Below are positions 17,406 through 24,753 of a stretch of 64,000 bases of DNA, in pieces (position 1 is the stretch's first letter; each line of letters opens with the position of its first letter). The notes under the pieces were generated by a model, which was not told where the DNA came from, searched no databases, and saw only the letters and a program-made list of their open reading frames with translations. This stretch comes from Achromobacter marplatensis (GTDB taxonomy: Bacteria > Pseudomonadota > Gammaproteobacteria > Burkholderiales > Burkholderiaceae_B): positions 1 through 64,000 of the forward strand of contig NZ_NJIG01000009.1 of the NCBI RefSeq assembly GCF_002209535.1, read 5' to 3'. The translations under genes and the position numbers were made by a program.

Positions 17406-18143
17406 ATGAGCGGAAAACTGGCTTACGTAACAGGCGGGATGGGCGGTATCGGCACCTCTATTTGCCAGCGCTTGGCCAAGGATGGCTTTCGCGTGGTGGC
17501 AGGTTGCGGCCCAAGCCGCAATTACCAGCAATGGCTGGATGAGCAGGCAGCGCAGGGCTACACGTTCTATGCATCGGTAGGCAACGTGTCGGACTGGGAT
17601 TCGACGGTAGCGGCCTTTGAACGGGTCACCGCCGACCTGGGCCCGGTCGATGTGCTGGTCAACAACGCGGGCATCACGCGCGATGGCCTGTTCCGCAAAA
17701 TGAGCGCGGACGATTGGCGCGCGGTCATCGACACCAACCTGAACAGTCTCTTCAATGTGACCAAGCAGGTCATCGAGGGCATGGTCGAGCGTCAGTGGGG
17801 CCGCATCATCAACATCAGCTCGGTGAACGGGCAGAAGGGCCAATTCGGCCAGACGAACTATTCCACGGCGAAGGCGGGCATCCACGGCTTCACCATGGCG
17901 CTGGCCCAGGAAGTCGCCAGCAAGGGCGTCACGGTCAACACGATTTCGCCGGGCTACATCGGCACGGACATGGTTCGCGCCATTCGTCCCGAAGTGCTCG
18001 AGAAAATCGTGGCCACCATCCCGGTGCGCCGTCTGGGCACGCCCGAGGAAATCGCCTCCATGACCTCGTGGCTGGCTTCGGATGAATCCGGCTTTTCGAC
18101 TGGCGCGGATTTCTCGCTCAACGGCGGCCTGCACATGGGCTAA
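17406..18143 (+). CDS. phaB: Acetoacetyl-CoA reductase (NADPH), SDR family
   Basis: 245-aa short-chain dehydrogenase that reduces acetoacetyl-CoA to (R)-3-hydroxybutyryl-CoA, the monomer for PhaC. AGGAGG at 17393-17398 gives a strong ribosome site 7 nt before ATG 17406. The N-terminal cofactor motif TGGMGGIGTSIC (about 10-21), NNAGITRDG, the catalytic Ser in NISSVNGQKGQFGQ and the YSTAKAG active-site Tyr/Lys are all present. The C-terminal ATIPVRRLGTPEEIASM is typical of PhaB. It lies 77 bp after phaC, so is likely co-transcribed. FabG is the main alternative, but the position beside phaC decides for PhaB. Confidence 0.93.
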   Translation: MSGKLAYVTGGMGGIGTSICQRLAKDGFRVVAGCGPSRNYQQWLDEQAAQGYTFYASVGNVSDWDSTVAAFERVTADLGPVDVLVNNAGITRDGLFRKMSADDWRAVIDTNLNSLFNVTKQVIEGMVERQWGRIINISSVNGQKGQFGQTNYSTAKAGIHGFTMALAQEVASKGVTVNTISPGYIGTDMVRAIRPEVLEKIVATIPVRRLGTPEEIASMTSWLASDESGFSTGADFSLNGGLHMG

Positions 18144-18264
18144 TGTTGGTCAGCGGGCCGCCATCGGGCGGCTCCAGGCGCTGGAAGGCCTCGGGGAGAG
18201 GGCCTTCCGGCATTACACTCCACCTTATCCGAAGTCTTAGAGATCGCCCGATCCGGGGACACAC

Positions 18265-18834
18265 ATGACGCAAGCACAAACCGGCGCCAGCCTGCGCCTG
18301 ATTAAAAAATACCCCAACCGTCGCCTATACGACACCCGGACCAGCACCTACATCACTCTGGCAGATGTCAAGCAACTGGTCCTGGCCAACGAAGAGTTCC
18401 AGGTGGTCGACGCCAAGAGCGCCGAAGACCTGACGCGCAGCATCCTTTTGCAGATCATCCTGGAAGAGGAAAGCGGCGGCATGCCCATGTTCTCGTCGAA
18501 CATGCTGTCGCAGATCATCCGTTTCTACGGCCACGCCATGCAGGGCATCATGGGTTCTTACCTTGAGAAGAACATCCAGGCCTTCATGGAAATCCAGACG
18601 CGCATGGCCGAACAGTCCAAGGGACTGTATGGCAGCCAGTTCGGGCCCGAAGCCTGGACCCAGTTCATGAACGTGCAGACGCCCATGCTGCAGAACATGA
18701 TGAACAACTACATCGACCAGAGCAAGAACCTGTTCGTGCAGATGCAGGACCAGATGCAGGACCAGACGCGCGCGATGTTCTCGACGTTCCCGTTCACGCC
18801 CGGCAGCACGCCGCCGGGGTCGGGCCGCAAGTAA
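18265..18834 (+). CDS. phaR: Polyhydroxyalkanoate synthesis repressor PhaR
   Basis: 189-aa DNA- and PHB-binding regulator that represses phasin genes until polymer is present. The N-terminal PHB/PHA accumulation regulator domain starts RLIKKYPNRRLYDTRTSTY and is followed by ITLADVKQLV and FQVVDAKSAEDLTRSIL. A helical, Met/Gln-rich C-terminal half (about 110-180) with MQDQMQDQTRAMF is probably the polymer-sensing part. It has its own 121-bp upstream gap and is closed by a strong terminator. Confidence 0.93.
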   Translation: MTQAQTGASLRLIKKYPNRRLYDTRTSTYITLADVKQLVLANEEFQVVDAKSAEDLTRSILLQIILEEESGGMPMFSSNMLSQIIRFYGHAMQGIMGSYLEKNIQAFMEIQTRMAEQSKGLYGSQFGPEAWTQFMNVQTPMLQNMMNNYIDQSKNLFVQMQDQMQDQTRAMFSTFPFTPGSTPPGSGRK

Positions 18835-18876
18835 TCGCCGCAGAGCGGGGCGGGCCAGGCCCTCCCGTTGATCCAG

Positions 18877-18911
18877 AAGCCGGCAGGGCCATCGCCTGAC
18901 CGGCTTTTTTG
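18877..18911 (+). terminator. Rho-independent terminator after phaR
   Basis: AGCCGG-CAGG (18878-18887) pairs with CCTG-A-CCGGCT (18895-18905) with one bulged base. It is followed by TTTTTT. Confidence 0.85.
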
Positions 18912-19085
18912 TGGCCGCCGCCGGCGCGACGCGACGGGGGCGCTCCGTTGACTGAACGCAATAATCCGCCCCTTTTTTGGCCTCCGGGTTCAGGGATATG
19001 TCAGTTTTTTTGGTTACATTAATGAAAACGGTTCTTGTTTAGCTTATCGGAACCGCCATTCATTTGTGTCTCAAGGATTATGCAC

Positions 19086-19622
19086 ATGATCAAGAAAGCC
19101 TTGGCGCTGGCCATCGTCGCTCTGAGCGTGTCTGCCGCGCAAGCGGCCGAATACCCCATCGGCAAGCCGGTTGAGAAGGGCGGCATGGAAATTGGCGCGG
19201 TCTATCTGCAGCCGATCGAAATGGATCCGCCGGGGATGATGCGTCCTGCCAAGGATTCCGACGTGCACCTTGAGGCCGATATCCACGCCACCGCCGGCAA
19301 CAAGACGGGCTTCCCCGAAGGCGAGTGGGTGCCTTACCTGGTCGTGAATTTCGAGATCCAGAAGGTCGGCAGCCAGAACGTGCAGAAGGGCACCTTCATG
19401 CCCATGGTCGCCAACGATGGCCCGCACTACGGCGACAACATCAAGCTGGAAGGCCCGGGCAAGTACAAGTTGAAGTACACGATCCTGCCGCCGTCCGAAA
19501 ACAAGATGGCCCACTTCGGCCGCCACGTCGACAAGGAAACCGGCGTGGGCCCGTGGTTCGAGCCGTTCGAACTGGAATATGAATTCGTCTACGCCGGCAC
19601 CGGCAAGAAGGGCGGATACTGA
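19086..19622 (+). CDS. ftrA: Ferrous iron transport periplasmic protein FtrA (P19/Tp34-like)
   Basis: 178-aa exported metal-binding protein. ATG 19086 was preferred over ATG 19080 because AAGGA at 19073-19077 sits 8 nt from the former and only 2 nt from the latter. A signal peptide (MIKKALALAIVALSVSAAQA) is followed by the P19/Tp34-type domain. Candidate copper/iron ligands include EIGAVYLQPIEMD, DVHLEADIHA, the HYGDN motif and HFGRHVD. In Bordetella, FtrA is proposed to bind Fe(II) in the periplasm and pass it to FtrB/FtrC. It is first in ftrABCD, with 2-39 bp between genes. The 175-bp upstream gap is AT-rich around 19000-19060 but shows no convincing Fur box. Confidence 0.9.
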   Translation: MIKKALALAIVALSVSAAQAAEYPIGKPVEKGGMEIGAVYLQPIEMDPPGMMRPAKDSDVHLEADIHATAGNKTGFPEGEWVPYLVVNFEIQKVGSQNVQKGTFMPMVANDGPHYGDNIKLEGPGKYKLKYTILPPSENKMAHFGRHVDKETGVGPWFEPFELEYEFVYAGTGKKGGY

Positions 19623-19624
19623 TC

Positions 19625-19978
19625 GTGCGCCGCCTGCATCGCGTTGTTGCCGCCGTGCTGATCGGCCTGGCCGCATTTGCCGGCATGGCGCCCGCGCAGG
19701 CGGACGAACTGCCGACGTTCACCTTGAGGTTCAAGCCGGACGGCACGTTCGAGCCGGCGACCCTTGAAGTGCCCGCCGGCCGATTCAAGATCGAGCTCAT
19801 CAACGAGAGCAACGAGCCGGTGGAATTCGAGAGCATTCCGCTGCGCAAGGAAAAAGTGCTGGGCCCGGGGGTGAAGTCCTTCGTGGTGATCACCATTTCC
19901 CGTCCCGGCGAGTATCCCTTCTTTGATGACTTTCACCAGAGCGTGAAAGGCACCCTGGTCGTCAAGCCCAAGGAATAA
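19625..19978 (+). CDS. ftrB: FtrB, periplasmic cupredoxin-like protein of the ferrous iron system
   Basis: 117 aa from GTG 19625, two bases after the ftrA stop, with GGGCGGA upstream. The signal peptide ends near residue 26 (APAQA). The mature part is a small cupredoxin-type beta sandwich (FTLRFKPDGTFEPATLEVP, FKIELINESNEPVEFES, SRPGEYPFFDDFH). In the FtrABCD model it is the copper oxidase-like partner that oxidises Fe(II) for uptake by the Ftr1-type permease. The usual type-1 copper Cys is not evident, so the metal chemistry is uncertain. Confidence 0.85.
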   Translation: MRRLHRVVAAVLIGLAAFAGMAPAQADELPTFTLRFKPDGTFEPATLEVPAGRFKIELINESNEPVEFESIPLRKEKVLGPGVKSFVVITISRPGEYPFFDDFHQSVKGTLVVKPKE

Positions 19979-19991
19979 GCGGTAGCAATAC

Positions 19992-20843
19992 ATGGAACAG
20001 GTCCTCTTTATCGTCTGGCGTGAAAGCGTCGAAGCCATGCTGGTGGTGGGCATCTTGTACACCTGGCTGCGCTCCACGCCCGAAGGCAAGCGCGGGCTGA
20101 ACTACCTGTGGGGCGGCGTGGCCGCCGGGCTGGCCCTGGCCGTGGCGCTGGCGCTGGTGCTGCTGGGCGTGTCGTCCTGGCTCAGCGACGAAGGCCAGGA
20201 ATGGTTCCAGGCCATCATGTCGCTGGCGGCGTGCGCGCTCGTCGTGCAGATGGTCGTGTGGATGAAGAAGCACGGCCGCACGCTGAAAGGCGAACTGGAA
20301 AGCGGGGCGCGCAGTTCGGTGGCCAACGACAACTGGTGGGGCCTGTTCGTGCTGGTGGCCATCGCCGTGGCGCGTGAAGGCAGCGAGACCGTGGTGTTCC
20401 TGTACGGCACCGTGTCGGCGGGCGAAGGCGGAAGCAACATGCTGATGCTGGCGCTGGCCGGCGTCGCGGGTTTTGCCGTGGCCTTGCTGACGTTCTGGCT
20501 GCTGCAACTGGGCGGCAAATTGATTACCTGGCGCCGCTTCTTCCGCGTGACCGAAATTCTGCTCCTGCTATTGGCCGGTTCGCTGCTGGTCGGCGGCCTG
20601 GACCACCTGATTTCGCTCGACGTGCTGCCGACGATCATCGACCCCGTGTGGGATAGCTCGTGGCTCCTGAGCGACAGCACCGGCATCGGCAAGATCCTGG
20701 CGGACTTCGCCGGCTACCGCGCCCTGCCGGCCCTGATCTCGGTTTTGTTGTGGGTGGCTTACTGGATCGTGGTCTGGGCGCTGCTGCGCTGGGTGGGCAA
20801 CAAGCCCGCCCATGCGCCGGCCGCCGCCCGGAGCGCATCCTGA
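19992..20843 (+). CDS. ftrC: FtrC, FTR1-family iron permease
   Basis: 283-aa inner-membrane permease. Two REXXE iron-binding motifs are seen in helices: RESVE at residues 10-14 and REGSE at 128-132. This is the hallmark of Ftr1/EfeU permeases. Six to seven transmembrane segments can be followed (GVAAGLALAVALALVLLG, AGVAGFAVALLTFW, ILLLLLAGSLLVGG and others). It works with FtrA, FtrB and FtrD to import iron. Confidence 0.92.
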   Translation: MEQVLFIVWRESVEAMLVVGILYTWLRSTPEGKRGLNYLWGGVAAGLALAVALALVLLGVSSWLSDEGQEWFQAIMSLAACALVVQMVVWMKKHGRTLKGELESGARSSVANDNWWGLFVLVAIAVAREGSETVVFLYGTVSAGEGGSNMLMLALAGVAGFAVALLTFWLLQLGGKLITWRRFFRVTEILLLLLAGSLLVGGLDHLISLDVLPTIIDPVWDSSWLLSDSTGIGKILADFAGYRALPALISVLLWVAYWIVVWALLRWVGNKPAHAPAAARSAS

Positions 20844-20882
20844 TTCCGACGTGATGCCGGACTGAACAATGAAGGTTTGACC

Positions 20883-22280
20883 ATGGCAGCTGTACTCGGG
20901 AGGGTGACTTCCCGGATCGCCGATTTCCTCCGTGACCATGCCCCGCTGTTGCGCAAGCTGCAGTGGGGCATTGTCGCGTTGTACGCGTTCCTTTTGATCG
21001 TGCCCGCGATCCTTCCTTTGCCGGACAACACGGCGTCGGTCTTCAATAACCTGACGATCGTGGCGCAGTTTGCCTTTTGGGGTGTCTGGTGGCCGTTCGT
21101 GCTGATTTCCATGCCGATCCTGGGCCGCGCCTGGTGCGGCTGGTTCTGTCCCGAAGGGATGCTGACCGAGTGGGCCAGCGAACGGGGGCAGGGGCATGCC
21201 ATTCCGAAATGGATGCGCTGGGGCGGCTGGCCCTTCGTGGCCTTTGCGTTGACGACGGTCTACGGCCAGTTGGTCAGCGTGTACCAGTATCCGCTGGCGG
21301 TGCTGGCCGTGCTGGGCGGATCCACGGTGGCGGCCATGATCGTCGGCTGGCGCTATGGCCGCAGCAAGCGCGTGTGGTGCAAATACCTGTGCCCGGTCAA
21401 CGGCGTGTTCAACCTGCTGGCCAAGCTGGCGCCGTGGCACTTCAAGGTCGATGAAGAGAAGTGGCGCCACCCGGTCATCCGGATCGAACCCATCAACTGT
21501 GCGCCGCTGGTGCCCCTTCGCCACATGAAGGGCGCCGGCGATTGCCACATGTGCGGCCGCTGCAGCGGTTATCGCGGCGCGATCCAATTGACGCCGCGTT
21601 CCCCGGAAGAAGAGATCGTGCACGTCGCCGACGGCGACGCGTGGCAAACCGCGCTGCTGTGCTTCGGACTGATGGGCATCGCGATCGGCGCCTTCCTGTG
21701 GAGCGCCAGCCCCTGGTATGTGACGGCCAAGCAATGGGCCGCGACGTGGCTGGTGGAACACGACATCCTGTGGCCGTTGATGGACAACGCGCCCTGGTTC
21801 ATCCTGACCCACTATCCGGATGTGAACGACAGCTTCTCGTGGCTGGACGGCGCGGGCATCCTGCTGTTCGTCGTCGGCGCGACGGTCATTGTGGGGGGCG
21901 CAAGCTTCCTGTCGCTGTGGATCGCCGACCTTCTGGCGCCCGCCGCACGTCAGCTGGATGCGCCCGCCACGCGGTGGATCCGTCCCGGCGTGCACAAGCT
22001 GGCGCAGGCGCTGATTCCGTCGGCGGGCATCGGCGTGTTCCTGGGCTTGTCCGCCACCACGGTCAACCTGCTCAAGCATGAAGGCGTGCAAGCCGCCTGG
22101 GCCGGTCCCGTGCGTTTTACGCTGCTGACGCTTGCCGTGTTGTGGACCTTGCGCCTCTTCGCGCGCCTGCTGGCGCAGCGCCAGGTCAGCGGCTGGCGCA
22201 AGGGCGCCGCCTGGCTCGTGCTGGTGGCAGGCTTGGTGCCGTTCTGCATGGCCTGGGTGCTTTTCTTTGCAATCTGGTAA
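20883..22280 (+). CDS. ftrD: FtrD, membrane polyferredoxin (NapH/4Fe-4S type)
   Basis: 465 aa from ATG 20883 (GAAGG lies 7 nt upstream). Multispanning membrane protein with CGWFCPEG, CKYLCPVNG and a CHMCGRC cluster motif, all typical of NapH/CcoG-like electron carriers. In the Ftr system it is proposed to take electrons produced when Fe(II) is oxidised during uptake. It ends the ftrABCD operon; only 39 bp separate it from ftrC. About eight helices are visible, four before and four after the cysteine motifs. Confidence 0.9.
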   Translation: MAAVLGRVTSRIADFLRDHAPLLRKLQWGIVALYAFLLIVPAILPLPDNTASVFNNLTIVAQFAFWGVWWPFVLISMPILGRAWCGWFCPEGMLTEWASERGQGHAIPKWMRWGGWPFVAFALTTVYGQLVSVYQYPLAVLAVLGGSTVAAMIVGWRYGRSKRVWCKYLCPVNGVFNLLAKLAPWHFKVDEEKWRHPVIRIEPINCAPLVPLRHMKGAGDCHMCGRCSGYRGAIQLTPRSPEEEIVHVADGDAWQTALLCFGLMGIAIGAFLWSASPWYVTAKQWAATWLVEHDILWPLMDNAPWFILTHYPDVNDSFSWLDGAGILLFVVGATVIVGGASFLSLWIADLLAPAARQLDAPATRWIRPGVHKLAQALIPSAGIGVFLGLSATTVNLLKHEGVQAAWAGPVRFTLLTLAVLWTLRLFARLLAQRQVSGWRKGAAWLVLVAGLVPFCMAWVLFFAIW

Positions 22281-22368
22281 GTACTGCTTGATGGTCTGAA
22301 GTGGGGCGCTGCGATACATTGGAAGGCTTAGCCGGACTGGCCGGCGGTCTTCCTCTACACGCCTTTCG

Positions 22369-23241
22369 ATGACTTCCTACGCGTTTCGCCTGCTCAACGT
22401 TTTTGCGTCCACCACCTTCAGCGGCAACCAGCTTTGCGTGTTTGAAGACGCGCGCGGCATGGACGACGCCACCATGCTGAACCTGGCGGCGCAATTCAAT
22501 CTTTCCGAAACCACCTTCATCCTGCCGTCCGACCGTGCGGACGCGCACGTGCGCATCTTCACGCCCGGCTACGAAATGAAGTTCGCCGGCCATCCCACCA
22601 TCGGCACCTCGCAAGTGGTGCGCGACCTGCGCCAGACCGGCGACGCGCTGACGCTCGAGTTCAAGGCCGGCGTGGTGCCGGTCGAGGCCCGTGGCGACGC
22701 CTGGACCTTCACCGCGCCGTGCCCCGATGGCGTGCGTACGGCGCCGCCGGAACTGGACCGCGCCGAGATCGCGGGCCTGGTCGGGCTGGATGCCGATGAT
22801 CTGTTGGGCGATCCGATCTGGGTGGATACCGGGGCGGACCAATTGCTGGTGCCGCTAGCCAGCGTCGAGGCCGTGCGTCGCGCGGCGCCGGACGCCTCCA
22901 AGCTCCATCGCTGGCAGGCCAGCAGCCTGGGCCGCAAGACGCTCTACGTGTTTGCCTTCGACGAAGGCAATGTGCAGGACGCGCGCCAGGTGGTGGTGGC
23001 CCGCTACTTCTTCGCCAAGGCAGGCGGCGGCGTGGACGAGGATGCGGGCACCGGGTCGGCGTGCGCCAACCTGGGCGGCTGGCTGATCCACAACAAGCAT
23101 GCGTTGCCCGCCAGCATCCTGGTCGAGCAGGGCGATCAGATGGGGCGGCCCTGCCGATTGATGCTGGACGTGCTGGCTGATGGCCGCATCCAGGTGGGCG
23201 GCCGCGCGCTTGAGATCGGCCGGGGTTCGATCAGTCTCTGA
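22369..23241 (+). CDS. PhzF-family isomerase/epimerase-like protein
   Basis: 290 aa of the PhzF (phenazine biosynthesis-like) fold, two similar halves of the diaminopimelate epimerase type. Signatures: NVFASTTFSGNQLCVFED at the start, LSETTFIL with the catalytic Glu, FAGHPTIGTSQVV, and GSACANLGGWLI with a second conserved motif in the C-terminal half. No phenazine genes lie nearby, so it is probably a general isomerase of unknown substrate. It stands alone between ftrD and the convergent BON gene. Confidence 0.88.
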   Translation: MTSYAFRLLNVFASTTFSGNQLCVFEDARGMDDATMLNLAAQFNLSETTFILPSDRADAHVRIFTPGYEMKFAGHPTIGTSQVVRDLRQTGDALTLEFKAGVVPVEARGDAWTFTAPCPDGVRTAPPELDRAEIAGLVGLDADDLLGDPIWVDTGADQLLVPLASVEAVRRAAPDASKLHRWQASSLGRKTLYVFAFDEGNVQDARQVVVARYFFAKAGGGVDEDAGTGSACANLGGWLIHNKHALPASILVEQGDQMGRPCRLMLDVLADGRIQVGGRALEIGRGSISL

Positions 23242-23270
23242 ACGATTGCGCGGGCGCTGCCCAAACGAAA

Positions 23271-23297
23271 GCGGCGCCTGTTCATCACAGGCGCCGC
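23271..23297. terminator. 11-bp perfect stem-loop between convergent genes
   Basis: GCGGCGCCTGT (23271-23281) and ACAGGCGCCGC (23287-23297) enclose TCATC. No T-run follows, but the position between the convergent phzF-like and BON genes and the stem strength support a shared terminator. Confidence 0.6.
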
Positions 23298-23333
23298 GGG
23301 CTCTCTAGGCCTCAGTCGGAAACGGTATCGGCG

Positions 23334-23672
23334 TTACTTCTTGTTCTTGGCCGGGTCGACCTTGATGTTGTTCATGACCTGCTTGACGCCTTCGACGCCG
23401 CGAGCCACGGTGGCCGCGTGATCGGCTTCGGCGGAAGTGCCCACCGAGCCCGTCAGCGTGGCCACGCCGTTGTTGGTTTCCACGGCGATATCCAGGGCGC
23501 TCAGTTGCTTGTCGGCGACGATGGCGGCCTTGACCTTGGTGGTCACGGTCGCATCCGATGCGTATTCGCCCACGGATTGCTTGGGCTTGCCGTCATCGGC
23601 CGCAAAAGCCATGGAAGTGAAGACGGCGCCAGTTCCCAGTGCAGCAGCGGCGATCAGCTTACGAAGTTCCAT
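23334..23672 (-). CDS. BON-domain periplasmic protein (OsmY-like, single domain)
   Basis: 112 aa with a signal peptide (MELRKLIAAAALG, cleavage after AFAA) and one BON domain (about 37-108: DATVTTKVKAAIVADKQL, VETNNGVATLTGSV, GVEGVKQVMNNIKV). BON domains bind membranes; proteins such as OsmY are periplasmic stress proteins. AAGGAG precedes the start. It is the first of three small minus-strand stress-type genes (BON, DUF1328, CsbD). Single-domain length is usual for betaproteobacteria. Confidence 0.88.
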   Translation of the reverse strand: MELRKLIAAAALGTGAVFTSMAFAADDGKPKQSVGEYASDATVTTKVKAAIVADKQLSALDIAVETNNGVATLTGSVGTSAEADHAATVARGVEGVKQVMNNIKVDPAKNKK

Positions 23673-23766
23673 AGTTGTGCTCCTTTAAATATCTAGTGTT
23701 CGGCGCGTCGTCCCAGACGACGCGGACTTGCAAACTCTTGGGGGGTACGCGTTTTATCAACGTGTC

Positions 23767-23931
23767 CTATTTTTTCCGAAGGGCGCCGCTCAGGATGGAC
23801 AAGAGCGCCAGCACCAGGAAGACGAAGAACAGGACCTTGGCGATACCCGCAGCCCCGGCGGCAATGCCGCCGAAGCCGAGAACCGCCGCGATGATCGCGA
23901 TAACGAAGAAAACAACGGCGTAGTGCAACAT
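23767..23931 (-). CDS. DUF1328 small membrane protein (YtjA-like)
   Basis: A 54-aa gene: ATG at 23931 and TAG at 23769-23767. GGAG lies 8 nt upstream of the start. The product has two hydrophobic helices around a Gly/Ala turn ([17 protein letters not shown], then [15 protein letters not shown]) and ends ALRKK. This is the DUF1328 pattern, found in stress-induced membrane proteins. It sits 45 bp downstream of csbD on the same strand, so co-expression is likely. Function unknown. Confidence 0.85.
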   Translation of the reverse strand: MLHYAVVFFVIAIIAAVLGFGGIAAGAAGIAKVLFFVFLVLALLSILSGALRKK

Positions 23932-23976
23932 GTCAGCTTCTCCAGTGGTTTCGACCGATCAAGGCGGGAGGGGGAA

Positions 23977-24177
23977 TCAGGGATTGCGGTCGAAGAAATC
24001 CCGGACTTCCTTCTGGGCTTCATCCTTCGTCTTGCCATAACGCTCCTGGATCAAACCAGCCAGGCGTTCGGCGTTGCCTTCGGTACGGGTCAACTCGTCG
24101 TCGGTGAGTTCACCCCAGGCCGCTTTGGCCTTGCCGGTCAGTTGCTTCCACTTGCCGGCGATGATGTCGTTATTCAT
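23977..24177 (-). CDS. CsbD-family stress response protein
   Basis: 66 aa from ATG 24177, chosen because GAGG lies 6 nt upstream; a longer frame to 24252 lacks a ribosome site. The protein is small and highly charged with the CsbD signature ([34 protein letters not shown]). CsbD proteins are induced by general stress in Bacillus and by phosphate limitation or stress in proteobacteria; their function is unknown. It heads a short group with the DUF1328 and BON genes. Confidence 0.9.
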   Translation of the reverse strand: MNNDIIAGKWKQLTGKAKAAWGELTDDELTRTEGNAERLAGLIQERYGKTKDEAQKEVRDFFDRNP

Positions 24178-24548
24178 GGTGACCTCTCTCTGTCTGCTTG
24201 CGACACAAGGCTTATGGCCTATAAGTCCTGCAATCGCGGTTGAGTTGGACACTGATCAGCTAGCCCCTACCGTACGAGTCGGGTGGCAGGCCTGTCAAAC
24301 CTGGCTGTGGGTAAATGTAACAGCGCAAAGCGCGAGTTTTGCGGGGTTCTTCGACGGGCCGGACTGGGGGGCGCACCAGAGGTAGGAGTTACATTTCCGC
24401 AATGTTTTGTCCCCTTTTGATCGGGGCTGGTAACGGGAGTTGCTGAGAATTTGGCGCTTGCCTGCGCTGGCTGTCGCGCACGCGCCCCGGTATAGTCGTG
24501 GCGGAACCCGCCGTGCGGTTCACCAACAGGGAAGGGAGAGGGGCAGGC

Positions 24549-24668
24549 ATGACGCAACGACTTTGCAGCGCTATCTTGTTGACGCTGGCCGCCATGGCGG
24601 CCGTGGGATGCACCCACGTGACGGACCGCTACCAGGCGTCGGCGCCTGTGGAGGCCTCGCGCGGCTGA
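24549..24668 (+). CDS. Small lipoprotein, 39 aa, function unknown
   Basis: ATG 24549 has a strong purine-rich ribosome site (GGGAGAGGGG) upstream. The sequence has a charged N-terminus, a hydrophobic stretch and the lipobox AVGC with Cys21, then only 18 more residues (THVTDRYQASAPVEASRG). The size recalls entericidin-like lipoproteins, but the motif is not the same. It ends 24 bp before a strong terminator, which supports a genuine short transcript. Confidence 0.6.
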   Translation: MTQRLCSAILLTLAAMAAVGCTHVTDRYQASAPVEASRG

Positions 24669-24692
24669 TGCGGGGCAGGGCATGACGGTAAA

Positions 24693-24722
24693 GCAAACGG
24701 GGCGCCAGAGCGCCCCGTTTGC
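24693..24722. terminator. 13-bp perfect stem terminator
   Basis: GCAAACGGGGCGC (24693-24705) and GCGCCCCGTTTGC (24710-24722) with loop CAGA. It lies between the small lipoprotein (+) and cphA (-) and probably ends both transcripts. Confidence 0.8.
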
Positions 24723-24753
24723 ATTGCCGCAAGAGCGGCGGACAGCGGTCGGA

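Noticed and set aside
18911-19085. Fur box upstream of ftrA
   Set aside because: The AT-rich stretch was searched by eye; no 19-bp stretch approached the consensus closely enough to report.
22369-23241. A phenazine biosynthesis cluster
   Set aside because: Only a single PhzF-fold gene is present; the family is widespread outside phenazine pathways.
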